Source: CAVVDY01 sp963819645 (GTDB taxonomy: Bacteria; Acidobacteriota; Terriglobia; Terriglobales; Acidobacteriaceae). Taken from it: a stretch of DNA of 64,000 bases. Shown in pieces: positions 29,135 to 38,768 of the stretch; the stretch's first letter is position 1, and each line of letters opens with the position of its first letter. Under the pieces are notes generated by a model. The model did not search any database and was not told the DNA's origin. It saw only the letters and a program-made list of their open reading frames with translations. A program made the position numbers and the translations under genes. The DNA lies in NCBI GenBank assembly GCA_963819645.1, contig CAWFWZ010000012.1, positions 62,001 through 126,000 of the forward strand, written 5' to 3'.

Positions 29135-29620
29135 TCACTCGGCCCGTCGATTCAGCAGCCATATCCCGCAGTTGAGATAACTCGCGTACGTCACCCAGAG
29201 AAAATACGGCACCAGCAGATACGCAGCCGGCGGGGTGAGCCGATAGAAGATGAAGATGTTAAAGAGTATCGCCAGCCACAGGATGACGATCTCAGCGAAT
29301 GCCGGACCTGGCCGCCGCGCGCCAAAGAAGATTCCCGACCACGCCAGATTCAGCGCTAGCTGCGCGCAAAAGATCAGCAACGCTGCGCGTGCGCCCCATC
29401 CGTACTCGCGCCAGACCAACCACACAGAAACAGCCATCAGCACATACAGCGTCGTCCACACCGGACCGAATACCCAACTAGGGGGCGTGCCCGGTGGCTT
29501 TCGCAGTGTGGGATACCAGTCGCGAACGCTCTTGGCTGTAGGGATCGCCCCCAGTCCGCCGACGCCCAGGCAGACGGCGAGAAAAACGATCAGCATGAGC
29601 CATTGGCTGCTGGTTGGCAT
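29135..29620 (-). CDS. TspO/MBR family tryptophan-rich membrane protein
   Basis: Five hydrophobic segments and the family's Trp/Pro-rich landmarks: WYPTLRKPPGTPPSWVFGPV, then LNLAWSGIFFGARRPG and LVPYFLWVTYASYLNCGIW. TspO binds tetrapyrroles and affects porphyrin metabolism and stress responses. I take the Met at 29620 (MPTSSQW); another Met seven codons earlier is possible. About 161 residues. The upstream side is filled by nested repeats. Confidence 0.88.
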   Translation of the reverse strand: MPTSSQWLMLIVFLAVCLGVGGLGAIPTAKSVRDWYPTLRKPPGTPPSWVFGPVWTTLYVLMAVSVWLVWREYGWGARAALLIFCAQLALNLAWSGIFFGARRPGPAFAEIVILWLAILFNIFIFYRLTPPAAYLLVPYFLWVTYASYLNCGIWLLNRRAE

Positions 29621-29629
29621 GGAGAGAAG

Positions 29630-29833
29630 AGCAATTAGCAATTAGCACCTAGCCAGTAACGCGCGGATCTTGTCATCCCGAGTGGACGTCAGTCTGCGAG
29701 GGATCTGTTCTCGTTGGTTCCACCAAGAGCAGATCCCTCGCTTCGTCGTGATGACAAGACGAGAAGCTTCACCCGCCGTGGGCCATGCTAGTTGTTACAT
29801 GCCAAGTGCTAATTGCTAATTGCTAATTGCTGA
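29630..29833. repeat. Nested inverted repeats: family C ends around a family A pair
   Basis: The outer ends are GCAATTAGCAATTAGCAC (left) and GTGCTAATTGCTAATTGC (right), in inverted orientation. Inside, 29671-29757 is a family A inverted pair: TGTCATCCCGAGTGGACG with GAGGGATCTG on one side and CAGATCCCTCG with GTGATGACAAG on the other. The right end overlaps the stop region of the oxidoreductase gene. Confidence 0.7.
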
Positions 29834-30806
29834 CTTTCAAAACAATCTTCCCGTAATTCGCGCGCTGCAACATCAGGCGATGCGCTTCGGCAGCCTGCTC
29901 CAGCGGAAGCACGTGCCCAACCTCCGGATGCAGGGCTCCACTCTGAATCCACGGCTGCATCGCCCGCAACGCATTGCGAATGAGTTCGTGATCGCGCGCC
30001 AGATACGTCAGCCACAGACCATGTGCGCTGAGTCCCTTCGCCATCATCGCGCCGACATCGAACTTCTGCCGCTCGCCAGTCGCGGTTCCGTAGATAATGA
30101 CGCGCCCAAACGGACGGCAGCAGCGCAGGCTCTTCGCCGTATGCTCGCCACCCAGCATCTCGAACACGGCATCGACACCTTCGCCGTTGGTCAGCTCACG
30201 CACGCGCTGCTCGTAGTCGACCTGCTTGTAATTGATGCCGTGCGCCAAGCCGAGCTTCTCGACCCGCGCCAGCTTCTCGTCAGACGACGACGTGCCGTAC
30301 ATCTCCAAGCCCAACTGTTTTCCGATTTCGACGGCTGCTGTCCCCACTCCCCCAGCCACCGCATGGATCAGCACGCGAGCTCTATATCCCGGCTCACGAC
30401 GCACCGGTTCTTTTGCATCGGGAGTCAGTCCAGCTTTCCAATACGCCAGGTACGCGGTAAGAAATGTCACCGGAAATGCGGCGGATTCGACTGACGTCCA
30501 CTGCGCCGGCTGCGGCCAGATCATGTCTTTTGAAACAGCGAGCTTCTCGGCGGCGGCCCCGTATTGCGTGTAGCCCATCACGCGCTCGCCCGTCGCTTCC
30601 ACCACGCCGGCGAATTCGCGTCCCGTGATCCACGGCGGCTCGGGCGTACCGGGATACGAACCGCGCGTCGCATGGGTATCGGCAAAATTGATGCCGACCG
30701 CTTCCACGCGCACCAGCACCTCGCCGGCTTTGGGTTGCGGTTCAGGTACGTCCCGGAGTTTCATAACTTCCGGCCCGCCGACGCGGGTCACGACCATGGC
30801 TTTCAT
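29823..30806 (-). CDS. NADPH:quinone oxidoreductase / zinc-type alcohol dehydrogenase-like (MDR superfamily)
   Basis: A 327-residue medium-chain reductase: GroES-like N-terminus (VLVRVEAVGINFADTHATRG), and a Rossmann domain with VLIHAVAGGVGTAAVEIGKQ, the AxxGGVG nucleotide motif of quinone oxidoreductases. The catalytic zinc ligands of alcohol dehydrogenases are absent, so it belongs with zeta-crystallin/QOR-type enzymes reducing quinones or enones with NADPH. ATG 30806 (MKAMVVTRVGGPE) is the conserved family start; the frame is open 14 codons further upstream. It is divergent from pgeF. Confidence 0.88.
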   Translation of the reverse strand: MKAMVVTRVGGPEVMKLRDVPEPQPKAGEVLVRVEAVGINFADTHATRGSYPGTPEPPWITGREFAGVVEATGERVMGYTQYGAAAEKLAVSKDMIWPQPAQWTSVESAAFPVTFLTAYLAYWKAGLTPDAKEPVRREPGYRARVLIHAVAGGVGTAAVEIGKQLGLEMYGTSSSDEKLARVEKLGLAHGINYKQVDYEQRVRELTNGEGVDAVFEMLGGEHTAKSLRCCRPFGRVIIYGTATGERQKFDVGAMMAKGLSAHGLWLTYLARDHELIRNALRAMQPWIQSGALHPEVGHVLPLEQAAEAHRLMLQRANYGKIVLKVSN

Positions 30807-30874
30807 GCAGCGAGTGTAACGCAATGGAAACCCGCGCCGCTCCGGCAAGGTTAATATCGAAGATGCGATAACGT

Positions 30875-31792
30875 ATGAGAGCTCAAACCAAGACCACGAC
30901 TCAACGCTCCGCGAAGCGTCAACGCATCCCTTCTTCGCTCGACGTTTTGCGGGCCCGCATCTTCGCCGATCTTCCCTGGCTGGTGCACGGCTTCAGCACG
31001 CGTCAGGGCGGGGTCTCTAAATGCTACGGCGGCAAGACACTGAATCTGGGATTAACGCCCGCGGATGAAAAAAAGGCCGTACTCCACAATCGTGAGCTGT
31101 TTGCTCAAGCTTTGCGGGTGATCGATGCGAGCGGCGCGCCGTGGCCGTTGATACAGGTGAAGCAGATTCACTCCTCTATCGTCCAGCGTGCCGATGGGAC
31201 AGCCGCCGGCCCTCTGACCGGCGATGGCCTGATCACGAATACGCCCGGCCTGCTTCTCGCCGTCAAGACTGCCGACTGTACGCCGGTTCTCGTAGTCGAT
31301 GCCAGGCGCAGAGTTGTGGGCGCGTTTCACGCCGGCTGGCGGGGAACTGCCGCGCGCGTCGTGGAGAAAGGCGTCGGCGAAATGCGCCGGCAATTCGGCA
31401 GCGATCCCAGCGATCTTCGCGCCGCCGTCGGGCCTTGCATTCGCAAGTGCTGCTACGTTGTGGGTCCTGAAGTTGAGGCAGAGTTTGAGTCACAGTTCAG
31501 CTACGCACGCGAGCTGTTTCACGAAGTATTCAACTCCAACTCGCTGCATGTCCGATATCCGCTGCTTTTTCTGAACCAACGTGCGCCCGGGCACGGAGAC
31601 CCGGCATCTGAAATGCATCTCGACCTGGTGGAAGCGAACCGGCGTCAGCTGGAAGATGCTGGTCTGGCCGCTGATCATATCGAGATCATTGAGGGCTGCA
31701 CGGCCTGTGACACCACGCGCTTCTTCTCGCATCGCGCGGAGTTCGGCAAAACCGGCCGCATGATGGCCGCCATCGGAATCATGAGTTACTGA
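30875..31792 (+). CDS. pgeF: Purine nucleoside phosphorylase / peptidoglycan editing factor PgeF (YfiH, DUF152)
   Basis: YfiH/PgeF proteins were long called polyphenol oxidases (laccase domain) and are now known as purine nucleoside phosphorylase/adenosine deaminase-like enzymes that also edit peptidoglycan precursors. The zinc and active-site residues sit in VKQIHSSIV, VKTADCTPVLV and VGAFHAGWRGTAARV, followed by AAVGPCIRKCCYVVG. 305 residues including a basic N-terminal extension (MRAQTKTTTQRSAKRQ); a start further in is possible. Stand-alone gene. Confidence 0.88.
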   Translation: MRAQTKTTTQRSAKRQRIPSSLDVLRARIFADLPWLVHGFSTRQGGVSKCYGGKTLNLGLTPADEKKAVLHNRELFAQALRVIDASGAPWPLIQVKQIHSSIVQRADGTAAGPLTGDGLITNTPGLLLAVKTADCTPVLVVDARRRVVGAFHAGWRGTAARVVEKGVGEMRRQFGSDPSDLRAAVGPCIRKCCYVVGPEVEAEFESQFSYARELFHEVFNSNSLHVRYPLLFLNQRAPGHGDPASEMHLDLVEANRRQLEDAGLAADHIEIIEGCTACDTTRFFSHRAEFGKTGRMMAAIGIMSY

Positions 31793-31796
31793 ACAA

Positions 31797-31950
31797 ACCG
31801 ATTGACCACAGAGGCACAGAGAACAGGGAGAAGAAGAGATCATGGGGACCGTTCACGGAGCGAAGTGCGCGGTTAACACCCGTGATCACAACCCCCAAGA
31901 TTTATGATTCGCCTTCCTCTGTGACCTCCGTGTCTTCCGTGGTGAATAGC
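31797..31950. repeat. Dispersed repeat, family E, inverted pair
   Basis: GACCACAGAGGCACAGAGAA at the left faces CTCTGTGACCTCCGTGTCTT and CCGTGGTGAATAG at the right. The pair at 46432-46530 has the same organisation. It separates pgeF from the aldo/keto reductase. Confidence 0.65.
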
Positions 31951-31974
31951 TTTCTGCCGAATCGGAGCAAGACG

Positions 31975-33042
31975 ATGACAGAACGAAAGATGAAGGATTA
32001 CGTAACTCTGGGCCGAAGCGGACTGATCGTCAGTCCGTTTTGTCTCGGCACCATGACCTTTGGCAACGACCGCTGGGGATCGCCGGACGAGGAAGCCCAG
32101 CGCATCTTCCACCGCTACGTGGAAGACGGTGGAAATTTTCTCGACTGCGCCGATGGCTATGCCGAGGGCAAGAGCGAAGAGGTGCTGGGCCGCTTCATCG
32201 CCGAATCCAAGCTGCGCGACAAGGTGGTGCTGGCGACCAAGTTCACGTTCGCGGCGCAGGAGGGCAATCCCAACTCCGGAGGCAATGGCCGCAAGAACAC
32301 GTACCGCGCGCTTGAGGGCTCGCTGCGGCGACTCGTTACCGATTACGTCGATCTCTACTGGATGCACGTGTGGGACACGGTCACTCCGGTGGAAGAGGTC
32401 GTCGAGACGCTGAGCACGCTGGTGCGCGCGGGCAAGATCCGCTACTACGGCTTCTCCGATGTGCCCGCCTGGTACGTCGCACGCGCTGCGACGTTGGCAC
32501 ACGAGCGTGGCCTGGTGCCGCCGATTGCGTTGCAGCTCGAGTATTCGCTGGTGGAGCGCAGCATCGAGCGCGAGCATGTTCCCGCCGCGCAGGAATTGGG
32601 ATTGGGTATTTGTCCGTGGAGCCCACTGGCCAGTGGCTTTCTTTCCGGCAAGTACACGCGCGAGGGAGCATCGAGCAGTAAAGGCAGTCGTCTGGATGTT
32701 CTGAAAGCGTCGAACAATCCGGTATTCAACAAATTCACCGAGAGCAACTGGAAAGTGTTGGACGCGTTGCAGGAGGTGGCGAAGCAACTGGGGCATTCAG
32801 CAGCACAGGTCGCGCTGAATTGGGTGGCGACCCAGCCGGGTGTGACGTCCACCATCATCGGCGCCACCAAGATCAAGCAACTCGAAGACAATCTCGCGGC
32901 GCTGAGCTTCGAGATTCCGCACGAGCTTCGCCAGAAGCTGGACGATGCGGGTGCACTCGATCCGGCGCACCCTTACATGTTCTTCGGTGAAGTACTTCAG
33001 GAACGTGTGAGAGGCGGGGTGAAGGTGCGTAAGTGGAGTTGA
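31975..33042 (+). CDS. Aldo/keto reductase
   Basis: A 355-residue NADPH-dependent reductase with the (beta/alpha)8 signature residues: FLDCADGYAEGKSEEVLG (Asp and Tyr), VVLATKF (Lys) and DLYWMHVWD (His), then the coenzyme-binding C-terminal part with AQVALNWVATQPGVTSTIIG. ATG 31975 (MTERKMKDYVTLG) is preceded by GGAGCAAG; the frame is open upstream through a repeat, so the earlier Met is unlikely. Close to the AKR group of the YajO/Tas type. The substrate is not known. Confidence 0.9.
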   Translation: MTERKMKDYVTLGRSGLIVSPFCLGTMTFGNDRWGSPDEEAQRIFHRYVEDGGNFLDCADGYAEGKSEEVLGRFIAESKLRDKVVLATKFTFAAQEGNPNSGGNGRKNTYRALEGSLRRLVTDYVDLYWMHVWDTVTPVEEVVETLSTLVRAGKIRYYGFSDVPAWYVARAATLAHERGLVPPIALQLEYSLVERSIEREHVPAAQELGLGICPWSPLASGFLSGKYTREGASSSKGSRLDVLKASNNPVFNKFTESNWKVLDALQEVAKQLGHSAAQVALNWVATQPGVTSTIIGATKIKQLEDNLAALSFEIPHELRQKLDDAGALDPAHPYMFFGEVLQERVRGGVKVRKWS

Positions 33043-33062
33043 ATGTTTCGCCGAGGGTGAAA

Positions 33063-33187
33063 GGGCACGGCTTGCAGCCGTGCTGAAAACACCGCATAGA
33101 AACCGGGCTTCAGCCCCGGTTCACCATGGCTGAAGCCAAATTTTCACGCGTGCTATTTCACCGGGCTCAAGCCCGGTGCTTCCACCG
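33063..33187. repeat. Dispersed repeat, family B (GGGCTTCAGCCC)
   Basis: A run of three short hairpins: GGCACGGCTTGCAGCCGTGC, then ACCGGGCTTCAGCCCCGGTT, then CACCGGGCTCAAGCCCGGTG. Similar blocks are at 44790-44960 and 57296-57426. Confidence 0.65.
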
Positions 33188-33212
33188 TGCAGGACTTTTT
33201 TTGCAGCAATCG

Positions 33213-35306
33213 TCACCCGTCGACGGCAGTGATTTCAGCTGTGCTCACATCCGTCTGACCCTCTGAGTGAGAACAGCTTTCGATTCGGAGACTGCGCAGC
33301 GCCATGCCCAACAGGCGCAGGTCATCCGATTCGCCGAGTTCCGCCGGACTTGCCGGATTCAGCAAATGAAAGTAAATCGTCAAACTACCAGAGCCGGTGA
33401 GAGCCGAACCAGGAACGACGAGCCTTCTGGTTTCAAATCGATCCGAATCGAAGGTCCACAAAGCCAGGCTCTCGCCCTGGCATTCCACGCTGACGGACTG
33501 GTCGGGTGAGATGCACAGGTATACGCCCGGGCCTCCATCACCAGAAGCAATGATCCGGGCGGCTTCTCCCGAAGATGAAATTGCAGCGCCGCTGAACGCG
33601 CCTCCGTCCAGGTTCCCCATGGCTCAGCCACACTCCAGCCCGACAAGGCGTAACGCGCTCCGCTCTGCCCGGCTTCGAACCGGATCATCTCCCCGAGTTC
33701 GCAATATGGAAACACCGTCGGCGCGCTGCCGAACTTTTCCGCATACAGCATCTGCATCGCCGTTCGGAAGCCCTGCTCAGTGGCGGGCAGCCGGGCCAGC
33801 TCGCGATCTTCGTACCAGTAATAATGCGAGAGATGACACTCCGGGCGGAGCACCTGGTATTTGCGGCACTTCTCTTGCCGCTCCTCAGAGCTCGTGATGA
33901 GCACGTCATGCTCGATCCAGCGGTCGCCCAGCGTCAGGCAGTTCCCCGCAATCTCCATCGGCTCGTGAATCTGCATGCGGCCAGCGAATGCTGGCGGGGA
34001 CGTTGCGAAACAACCTCATCTGCACGTCGGGAAACCACGGCGGGGCAGCGATGAAATTCTGGCCGTCGTCCACGATCCATCGTCTGAAAATGTTGAGATG
34101 AGTTAAGTCGTTGACGGCGGCCAGCGACTCGAAGCCCTCACGTGTCCAGTGACCTCCGAGCCGTTCATCATCATCAAGACGCAGAATGAAATCGCCGGAG
34201 CAGAGAGCCGCCATCTGCGGCAGCGCCGATTCCAGGTAGCCGTCGGTACTCACAAGATGCACGTGGTCGGCAAGAGAGCGTGCTATTTCATAAGTCTTGT
34301 CGGTGGTCGTGCGGTCGACGCACACGACAATCTCATCGGCGAAGCCGCTGTTTAGAATCGAGCGCAAACACCGTTCGATGCGCTGCTCTCCATTCTTAGT
34401 CAGCACCACTGCACTTATGCGGATAGCACTCTGTTTGCCGCGCGTTCGATCAGTCGAACTTTCTTTTCCGTCAGCTTCCGTTGTGGAGTTTTGGGACGCA
34501 TCCAGCGGTTGCGAAAATCTCTTCAGCATTCCCCAAGTGCGATTCCAGCCAAGGCGACTGCGGCCGGTAACTAATTCTCGTGCTGGAGGGAAGCGATTCT
34601 GCAATCGCGCATAAAGCGAGCCCGCTGCGGCTTTGGCAAATTTGTCGACACCTGCTCGACGCCACATCTCATTCCAAAGATGAATGGCGTACGCGTCCTC
34701 GGGCGGCGGATCGCAGGCGGCCGCAGGATCGAGGAGGTCTCTCCACTCCCACCAGGACAATGGGCAGAAAGCTTGTGGCGGCTGAACAAAGGCATCGAGA
34801 CCATGACGACGGATAGACTCCGCCATCAAGTTTGGACCGCATTGCCCCCAAACTAATTTGCTGACGTCGAACGCCTCGCACTGCCGCCACAAATCGGCCA
34901 TCAGGTCGCAGCCTGCGGGGACCTTGATGGCACCGAGGTTTGCTTTCGTCCCGCCTTCCAAAACCGCCTCACTGGAGAAGACATAGTCGTCGGCGAAATC
35001 AAAGGGGCGCAGGCATACGTTGTCGAGATCGACAAACCACCCGCCCTTCTCGAGCAGCAGGCGATAGCGGAAGAAGTTCGAGAATCCGGCGTAGCTGGGA
35101 TGCTCACGGTAGAGAAACAGGGAGGAGCGCGGCAACACACGTTCGGCGTTTCTGACGCGTGTCCCGCTGGGAACGCCTTCTACCTGTTCATACAGGTAGA
35201 GGTGAACTTCGTGTCCGTTGGCCAGGAAGGAGCGAATTGATAGTTGTTCGAGCGGAGAAAGCGCGCGTCCTATCCAAAGACACTGAACTATGTTCGAAAT
35301 TTGCAA
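33213..35306 (-). CDS. Multidomain glycosyltransferase: GT32-like plus GT2-like domains (two frame breaks)
   Basis: About 698 residues. Residues 1-250 resemble glycosyltransferase sugar-binding DXD proteins (IVQCLWIGRALSPLEQLSIR, KGGWFVDLDNVCLRPF). From about residue 300 a GT2-type fold follows (ISAVVLTKNGEQRIERCLRS, DFILRLDDDERLGG with the DXD). The frame changes near 33977 (removing one C gives IRWPMQIHEPMEIAG) and near 33526, where adding one G joins LLVMEARG to VYLCISPDQSVSVEC. The last 110 residues form a beta-rich domain ending in SDDLRLLGMALRSLRIE, a tail seen on other bacterial glycosyltransferases. Probably cell-surface polysaccharide synthesis; no other polysaccharide gene is nearby. 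Confidence 0.8.
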
Positions 35307-35365
35307 GACACTTTAATCGTAGCAGTGGCTCCGGGGCGGAGGAAGGAAAAACCGGCGGCTTGCAA

Positions 35366-35404
35366 AACAGAAAGCCCGGACCGTTTGGCCCGGGCTTCTT
35401 CGTC
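35366..35404 (-). terminator. Bidirectional terminator hairpin
   Basis: AGCCCGG and CCGGGCT arms around ACCGTTTGGCC, with AAAAC on the left and TTCTTCG on the right. It can end the small gene at 35507 on the minus strand. Confidence 0.6.
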
Positions 35405-35506
35405 GCTCACGTCACTGTGCGTCCAGGTTCTGACCTTCAGCTTGTTCGTTCAACAAGGCAGCGGAGTTGTGTCACCGTCTTCGCTGCCACATGAGATTGT
35501 CACCCG

Positions 35507-35734
35507 CTAGTTGACCAGAGCGATGTTCTCGACTTCGCGCTGGAAAGCCTCCAGAGTGTTGCCCAACATTCCTACTTTGCTTACGGCCGCGCGGGCATCC
35601 TCAGCGGAAACGCCGTAGCCGCGTCCCATCAGAAACATCTGCAGCAGCTCGGCGCAGTCCTTAGAGTCGAACCCTTGAAGCAGTTCGCTCCGCAGCGCCG
35701 TTAGTTCGGGCACGGAAAACTTCTCTGCCATCAT
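35507..35734 (-). CDS. Hypothetical small helical protein, 75 residues
   Basis: Not recognised. ATGATG at 35729-35734 is preceded by GGAGGT at good spacing. The sequence is all-helical and amphipathic: VPELTALRSELLQGFDSKDC, AELLQMFLMGRGYGVSAEDA. No export signal. It stands alone between the glycosyltransferase and a spacer. Confidence 0.6.
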   Translation of the reverse strand: MMAEKFSVPELTALRSELLQGFDSKDCAELLQMFLMGRGYGVSAEDARAAVSKVGMLGNTLEAFQREVENIALVN

Positions 35735-36129
35735 CGACTCACCTCCGACCCATAGGGTCTCGTTTCTTGTTAGACGGATGACCAATGCAGAAAGTTGCAG
35801 CAATCTGGTTGCCGAACCGGTTGCCTGCCATCCGACTCATGCCATTTCTTGCGTCGTTATAACCCGTTTGTACTGCGTAAGTTGTAAGCCGCCGGGTAGC
35901 AAGCTGTCATTTTCTTGTCACGGCTGTGGTTTGCAGATATGAAAATCGGGCCTGGCGAATGAGGCTGAATGCAGCAAATGGGAAATTATCCTCTCTCCCA
36001 GCGGCAATGCGCGCTCTGCCCAATCACGCTGCGTAATTAACCGCAGCAGTGGCTCGGTCCTCGGTAGTCTGGTCGCGCGGCGGTAGTGAGATGATCGATA
36101 CTCGCTGAATGCGACCCGAGCGCCGGTAA
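35735..36129. other. Spacer of about 395 bases without a recognisable gene
   Basis: No frame here has both a start site and protein-like content. The stretch holds the divergent control regions of the small gene at 35507 and the membrane gene at 36130; I see no clear promoter boxes, repeats or structured RNA. Confidence 0.4.
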
Positions 36130-36573
36130 ATGCAATCGCTGATACCAAGCCATGTCACCGATGATCGCCCGTGGGGCGTCGCTGCCGTTTGCGGGCTGCT
36201 GATCCTCACGACCGTTGCGGCTTTCGTGTTCGCAGGATTGCTCGTGGTGCACGCGATTCCGTTGTCGTATGGATCTGTGCTGCTACAGGGTGGTCTGGAA
36301 CAAAGCGGGCCGATTGCCTTCGTGATCTATGGTGCGCTGACACTCGCACTGGCGTGGGCCTTATGGACGCGGCACCGCTGGGCGCGACGACTGACTCTCC
36401 TGCTGGCCGCTATCGGAGTCGCTCTGGCGGTGCCCGCGATTTCCAGCGCCGTCGCCGACGGACGCGCTTTCGCCATTGCGCGAGAAGGTCTGCAGATCAT
36501 AGTGCGCGTGGCCGTGATCTTCTATCTCAGCCAGGAGCCGGTGCGGGAATGGTTCGCCGCACCGCGTGCATGA
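36130..36573 (+). CDS. Hypothetical membrane protein with four hydrophobic segments
   Basis: 147 residues with segments near WGVAAVCGLLILTTVAAFVF, IAFVIYGALTLALAWALW, RLTLLLAAIGVALAVPAI and the amphipathic end LQIIVRVAVIFYLSQEPVRE. The layout resembles small DUF-type membrane proteins of soil bacteria, but I cannot assign a family. It lies about 100 bases before mscL on the same strand and could share a transcript. Confidence 0.6.
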   Translation: MQSLIPSHVTDDRPWGVAAVCGLLILTTVAAFVFAGLLVVHAIPLSYGSVLLQGGLEQSGPIAFVIYGALTLALAWALWTRHRWARRLTLLLAAIGVALAVPAISSAVADGRAFAIAREGLQIIVRVAVIFYLSQEPVREWFAAPRA

Positions 36574-36676
36574 TTCCGCATCGCTACTTGTTTCGTCCTG
36601 AAGCAGGTCGTAGATTCTTAGACATTGGAGCGCGGCCCCCGGCGCTAATTCTAAAGCGGCAATGTTAGGAGGAAGC

Positions 36677-37069
36677 ATGTTCAAAGGATTCCGGGATTTC
36701 GTTCTGCGTGGCAACGTTGTTGATCTCGCGGTCGGCGTCGTCATCGGCGCAGCCTTCGGCACGGTCGTGACGGCATTTGTCAAAGATCTGCTGACGCCGT
36801 TGATCGCTGCAGTCGCCGGCAAGCCAGACTTCTCCGCCTTCTCCGCCGAACTTCACGGCACCAAGTTTCTTTACGGCGACTTCCTCAACGCGCTGATATC
36901 GTTCCTGCTGATCGCAGCCGCAGTCTACTACTTCGTCGTGCTGCCGGTGAACGCCCTGATGGCTCGCTTCCACAAGGAAGTGCCGGCCGACAAGATGCAG
37001 TGTCCGCAGTGTTTGAGCGACATTCCTGTCGGGGCGCATAAGTGCGCGTTTTGCACCTCGGCGGTGTAG
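36677..37069 (+). CDS. mscL: Large-conductance mechanosensitive channel MscL with C-terminal zinc ribbon
   Basis: MscL opens under membrane tension to release solutes on osmotic downshock. MFKGFRDFVLRGNVVDLAVG is the family N-terminus and first membrane helix start; the second helix is NALISFLLIAAAVYYFVVLP. AGGAGG precedes the ATG. The C-terminal cytoplasmic helix is followed by CPQCLSDIPVGAHKCAFC, two CxxC pairs that should bind zinc, an addition absent from the E. coli protein. 130 residues. Confidence 0.93.
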   Translation: MFKGFRDFVLRGNVVDLAVGVVIGAAFGTVVTAFVKDLLTPLIAAVAGKPDFSAFSAELHGTKFLYGDFLNALISFLLIAAAVYYFVVLPVNALMARFHKEVPADKMQCPQCLSDIPVGAHKCAFCTSAV

Positions 37070-37391
37070 GAAAGGTCGAGTTTTCGCGAGGAAAGCGGGC
37101 GGACGCGCCATAACTTTAACTCATGGATCAGCTCGGATCCATCACTTTGAGTCATGGCAGGGGCTCCAACTTCGTCCCTTGATGCCGAGAATTCTGGCTG
37201 ATTAGCTGCATCGGGGGCGTGGTTTGAAACGAACCAGGCCAAAGGACGAGTTGACGCCCCCGCCAATCACGCTTGCGCCAGCCGTTCTGGCCCTGCTTTC
37301 TGCGCTTTGTCCTGCTTGCCGGCCCGAAATCCACAATACTGCCCGGTAAATTGCTAAACTCTGTCGAGAGAATCCCGCTGAAGCTGCTTCC
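37070..37391. other. Spacer of about 320 bases without a recognisable gene
   Basis: Contains a GGGGGCGTGG / CGCCCCCGCC inverted pair around 37210-37265 with about 35 bases between, which could form a hairpin but has no T-run. No frame is convincing. It must contain the promoter of the permease gene. Confidence 0.4.
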
Positions 37392-38624
37392 ATGAATATT
37401 TCCGAAGCCATGCGCATCGCGCTGCTGTCGCTGTGGGCGAACAAGCTGCGCTCATTTCTGACGTTGCTGGGAATCGTCATCGGCGTCTCGGCGGTGATCG
37501 CGGTGGTGACTTTCGAGAGCGGGATCAACGGCTACGTCGCCGAGAAGATTTTCAATCTCGGCGCTGACGTTTTCATCGTCAGCAAGATGGGCAACGTCGT
37601 CACCGACCCCGATCAGTTCATCGAAGGCAACAAGCGCAAAGATCTCACCATGGAGCACTACGAGGCCGTCTCCGAAGGCTGCACCGCGTGCACCCTGGTT
37701 GGCGCTTCGGTACGGAACGATCAACGGGAAGGTCGCTTACGGAACGCAGAGCAGCACCGACACCAGGATTCGCGGCTGGACGCCGACGATGACCCGCATC
37801 TATGACCTCGACCTGGATCTGGGCCGCACCATCAATGAAGCGGACATGGATAACACCGCACCGGTGGTGGTCATCGGCTCCGACATTCGCGACAACCTGC
37901 TGGCCGGCGTCGATCCCATCGGCAAGGAAATCCGCGTCGACGGTCATGTTGTACCGGGTCATCGGCGTGGGAACCAAGCGCGGCAAGACACTCGGCCAGA
38001 GCGCGGACAACTGGGTGATGATGCCGATCACGACCTGGTTCAAGGCCTACGGCACGCACAAGACCCTGAACATCTGGGCCAAGACCGACGGCGTCGGCCT
38101 GCCGATGGAGCAGGCCATCGACCAGGCGCGGGTCATCATGCGCTCTCGTCGCCATGATCCCATCGGCGGCAAAGACAGCTTCGCCATCGAGACCAATGAC
38201 AGCTTCATGGCGATATGGTCGAAGCATCAGCGGCAGCTTCTTCATCGTGATGATCGTGATTGCGTCGATTTCTCTGCTGGTGGGCGGCATCGTGATCATG
38301 AACATCATGCTGGTGACGGTGACCGAGCGCACGCGCGAGATCGGTATTCGCAAGGCTATGGGCGCCCGCCGCCGCGACGTGATGCTGCAGTTCCTGATCG
38401 AGTCAGGCACCATGGCGCTGATCGGCGGACTGATCGGCGTGGTCGGCGGCATCAGCATCGCCAAAGCAGTAACGCTGGCGATCGGGATGCCGTCGGCGAT
38501 CCAGCTATGGGCGGTCGCGGCGGGATTGTTCGTGGCCACAAGCGTTGGAATTTTCTTCGGCGTCTATCCTGCGCGCAAAGCAGCGAAGCTGGATCCGATT
38601 GTGGCGTTGAGGTTTGAATTGTGA
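37392..38624 (+). CDS. MacB/FtsX-type ABC transporter permease, first copy (three frame breaks)
   Basis: About 410 residues when repaired. N-terminal helix LRSFLTLLGIVIGVSAVIAV, a large periplasmic MacB core domain, then three C-terminal helices with the coupling motif TERTREIGIRKAMGARRRDV and the ending GVYPARKAAKLDPIVALRFE. Breaks near 37706, 37949 and 38222 are each cured by dropping one base (VGARYGTINGKVAYG; VDGHVYRVIGVG; MAIWSSISGSFFIV). MacB-type permeases export or extrude lipoproteins, peptides or antibiotics using an ATPase and periplasmic adaptor, neither of which is in the window. Confidence 0.88.
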
Positions 38625-38628
38625 GAAG

Positions 38629-38767
38629 CAGCAATTAGCAATTAGCAATTAGCATTTGGTCAGAATGCATACTTAGGCGTTAGACCGCTCAGGCGCTAAG
38701 TGCCAAATGCCAAGTGCTAACGGCTGTTGATTTACTGACGGCTGATAGCTGATGACTGACAGCTTCC
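38629..38767. repeat. Dispersed repeats, families C and D, between the two permeases
   Basis: Starts with GCAATTAGCAATTAGCAATT (family C), contains CCAAATGCCAAGTGCTAAC, and ends with GACGGCTGATAGCTGATGAC (family D). Family D also occurs at 40035-40073 and near 48940. Confidence 0.65.
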
Positions 38768-38768
38768 T

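Noticed and set aside
38629..38660. Short AATTAGC tandem units as a possible CRISPR array
   Set aside because: Units are 7-8 bases without spacers of constant length and no cas gene is present.
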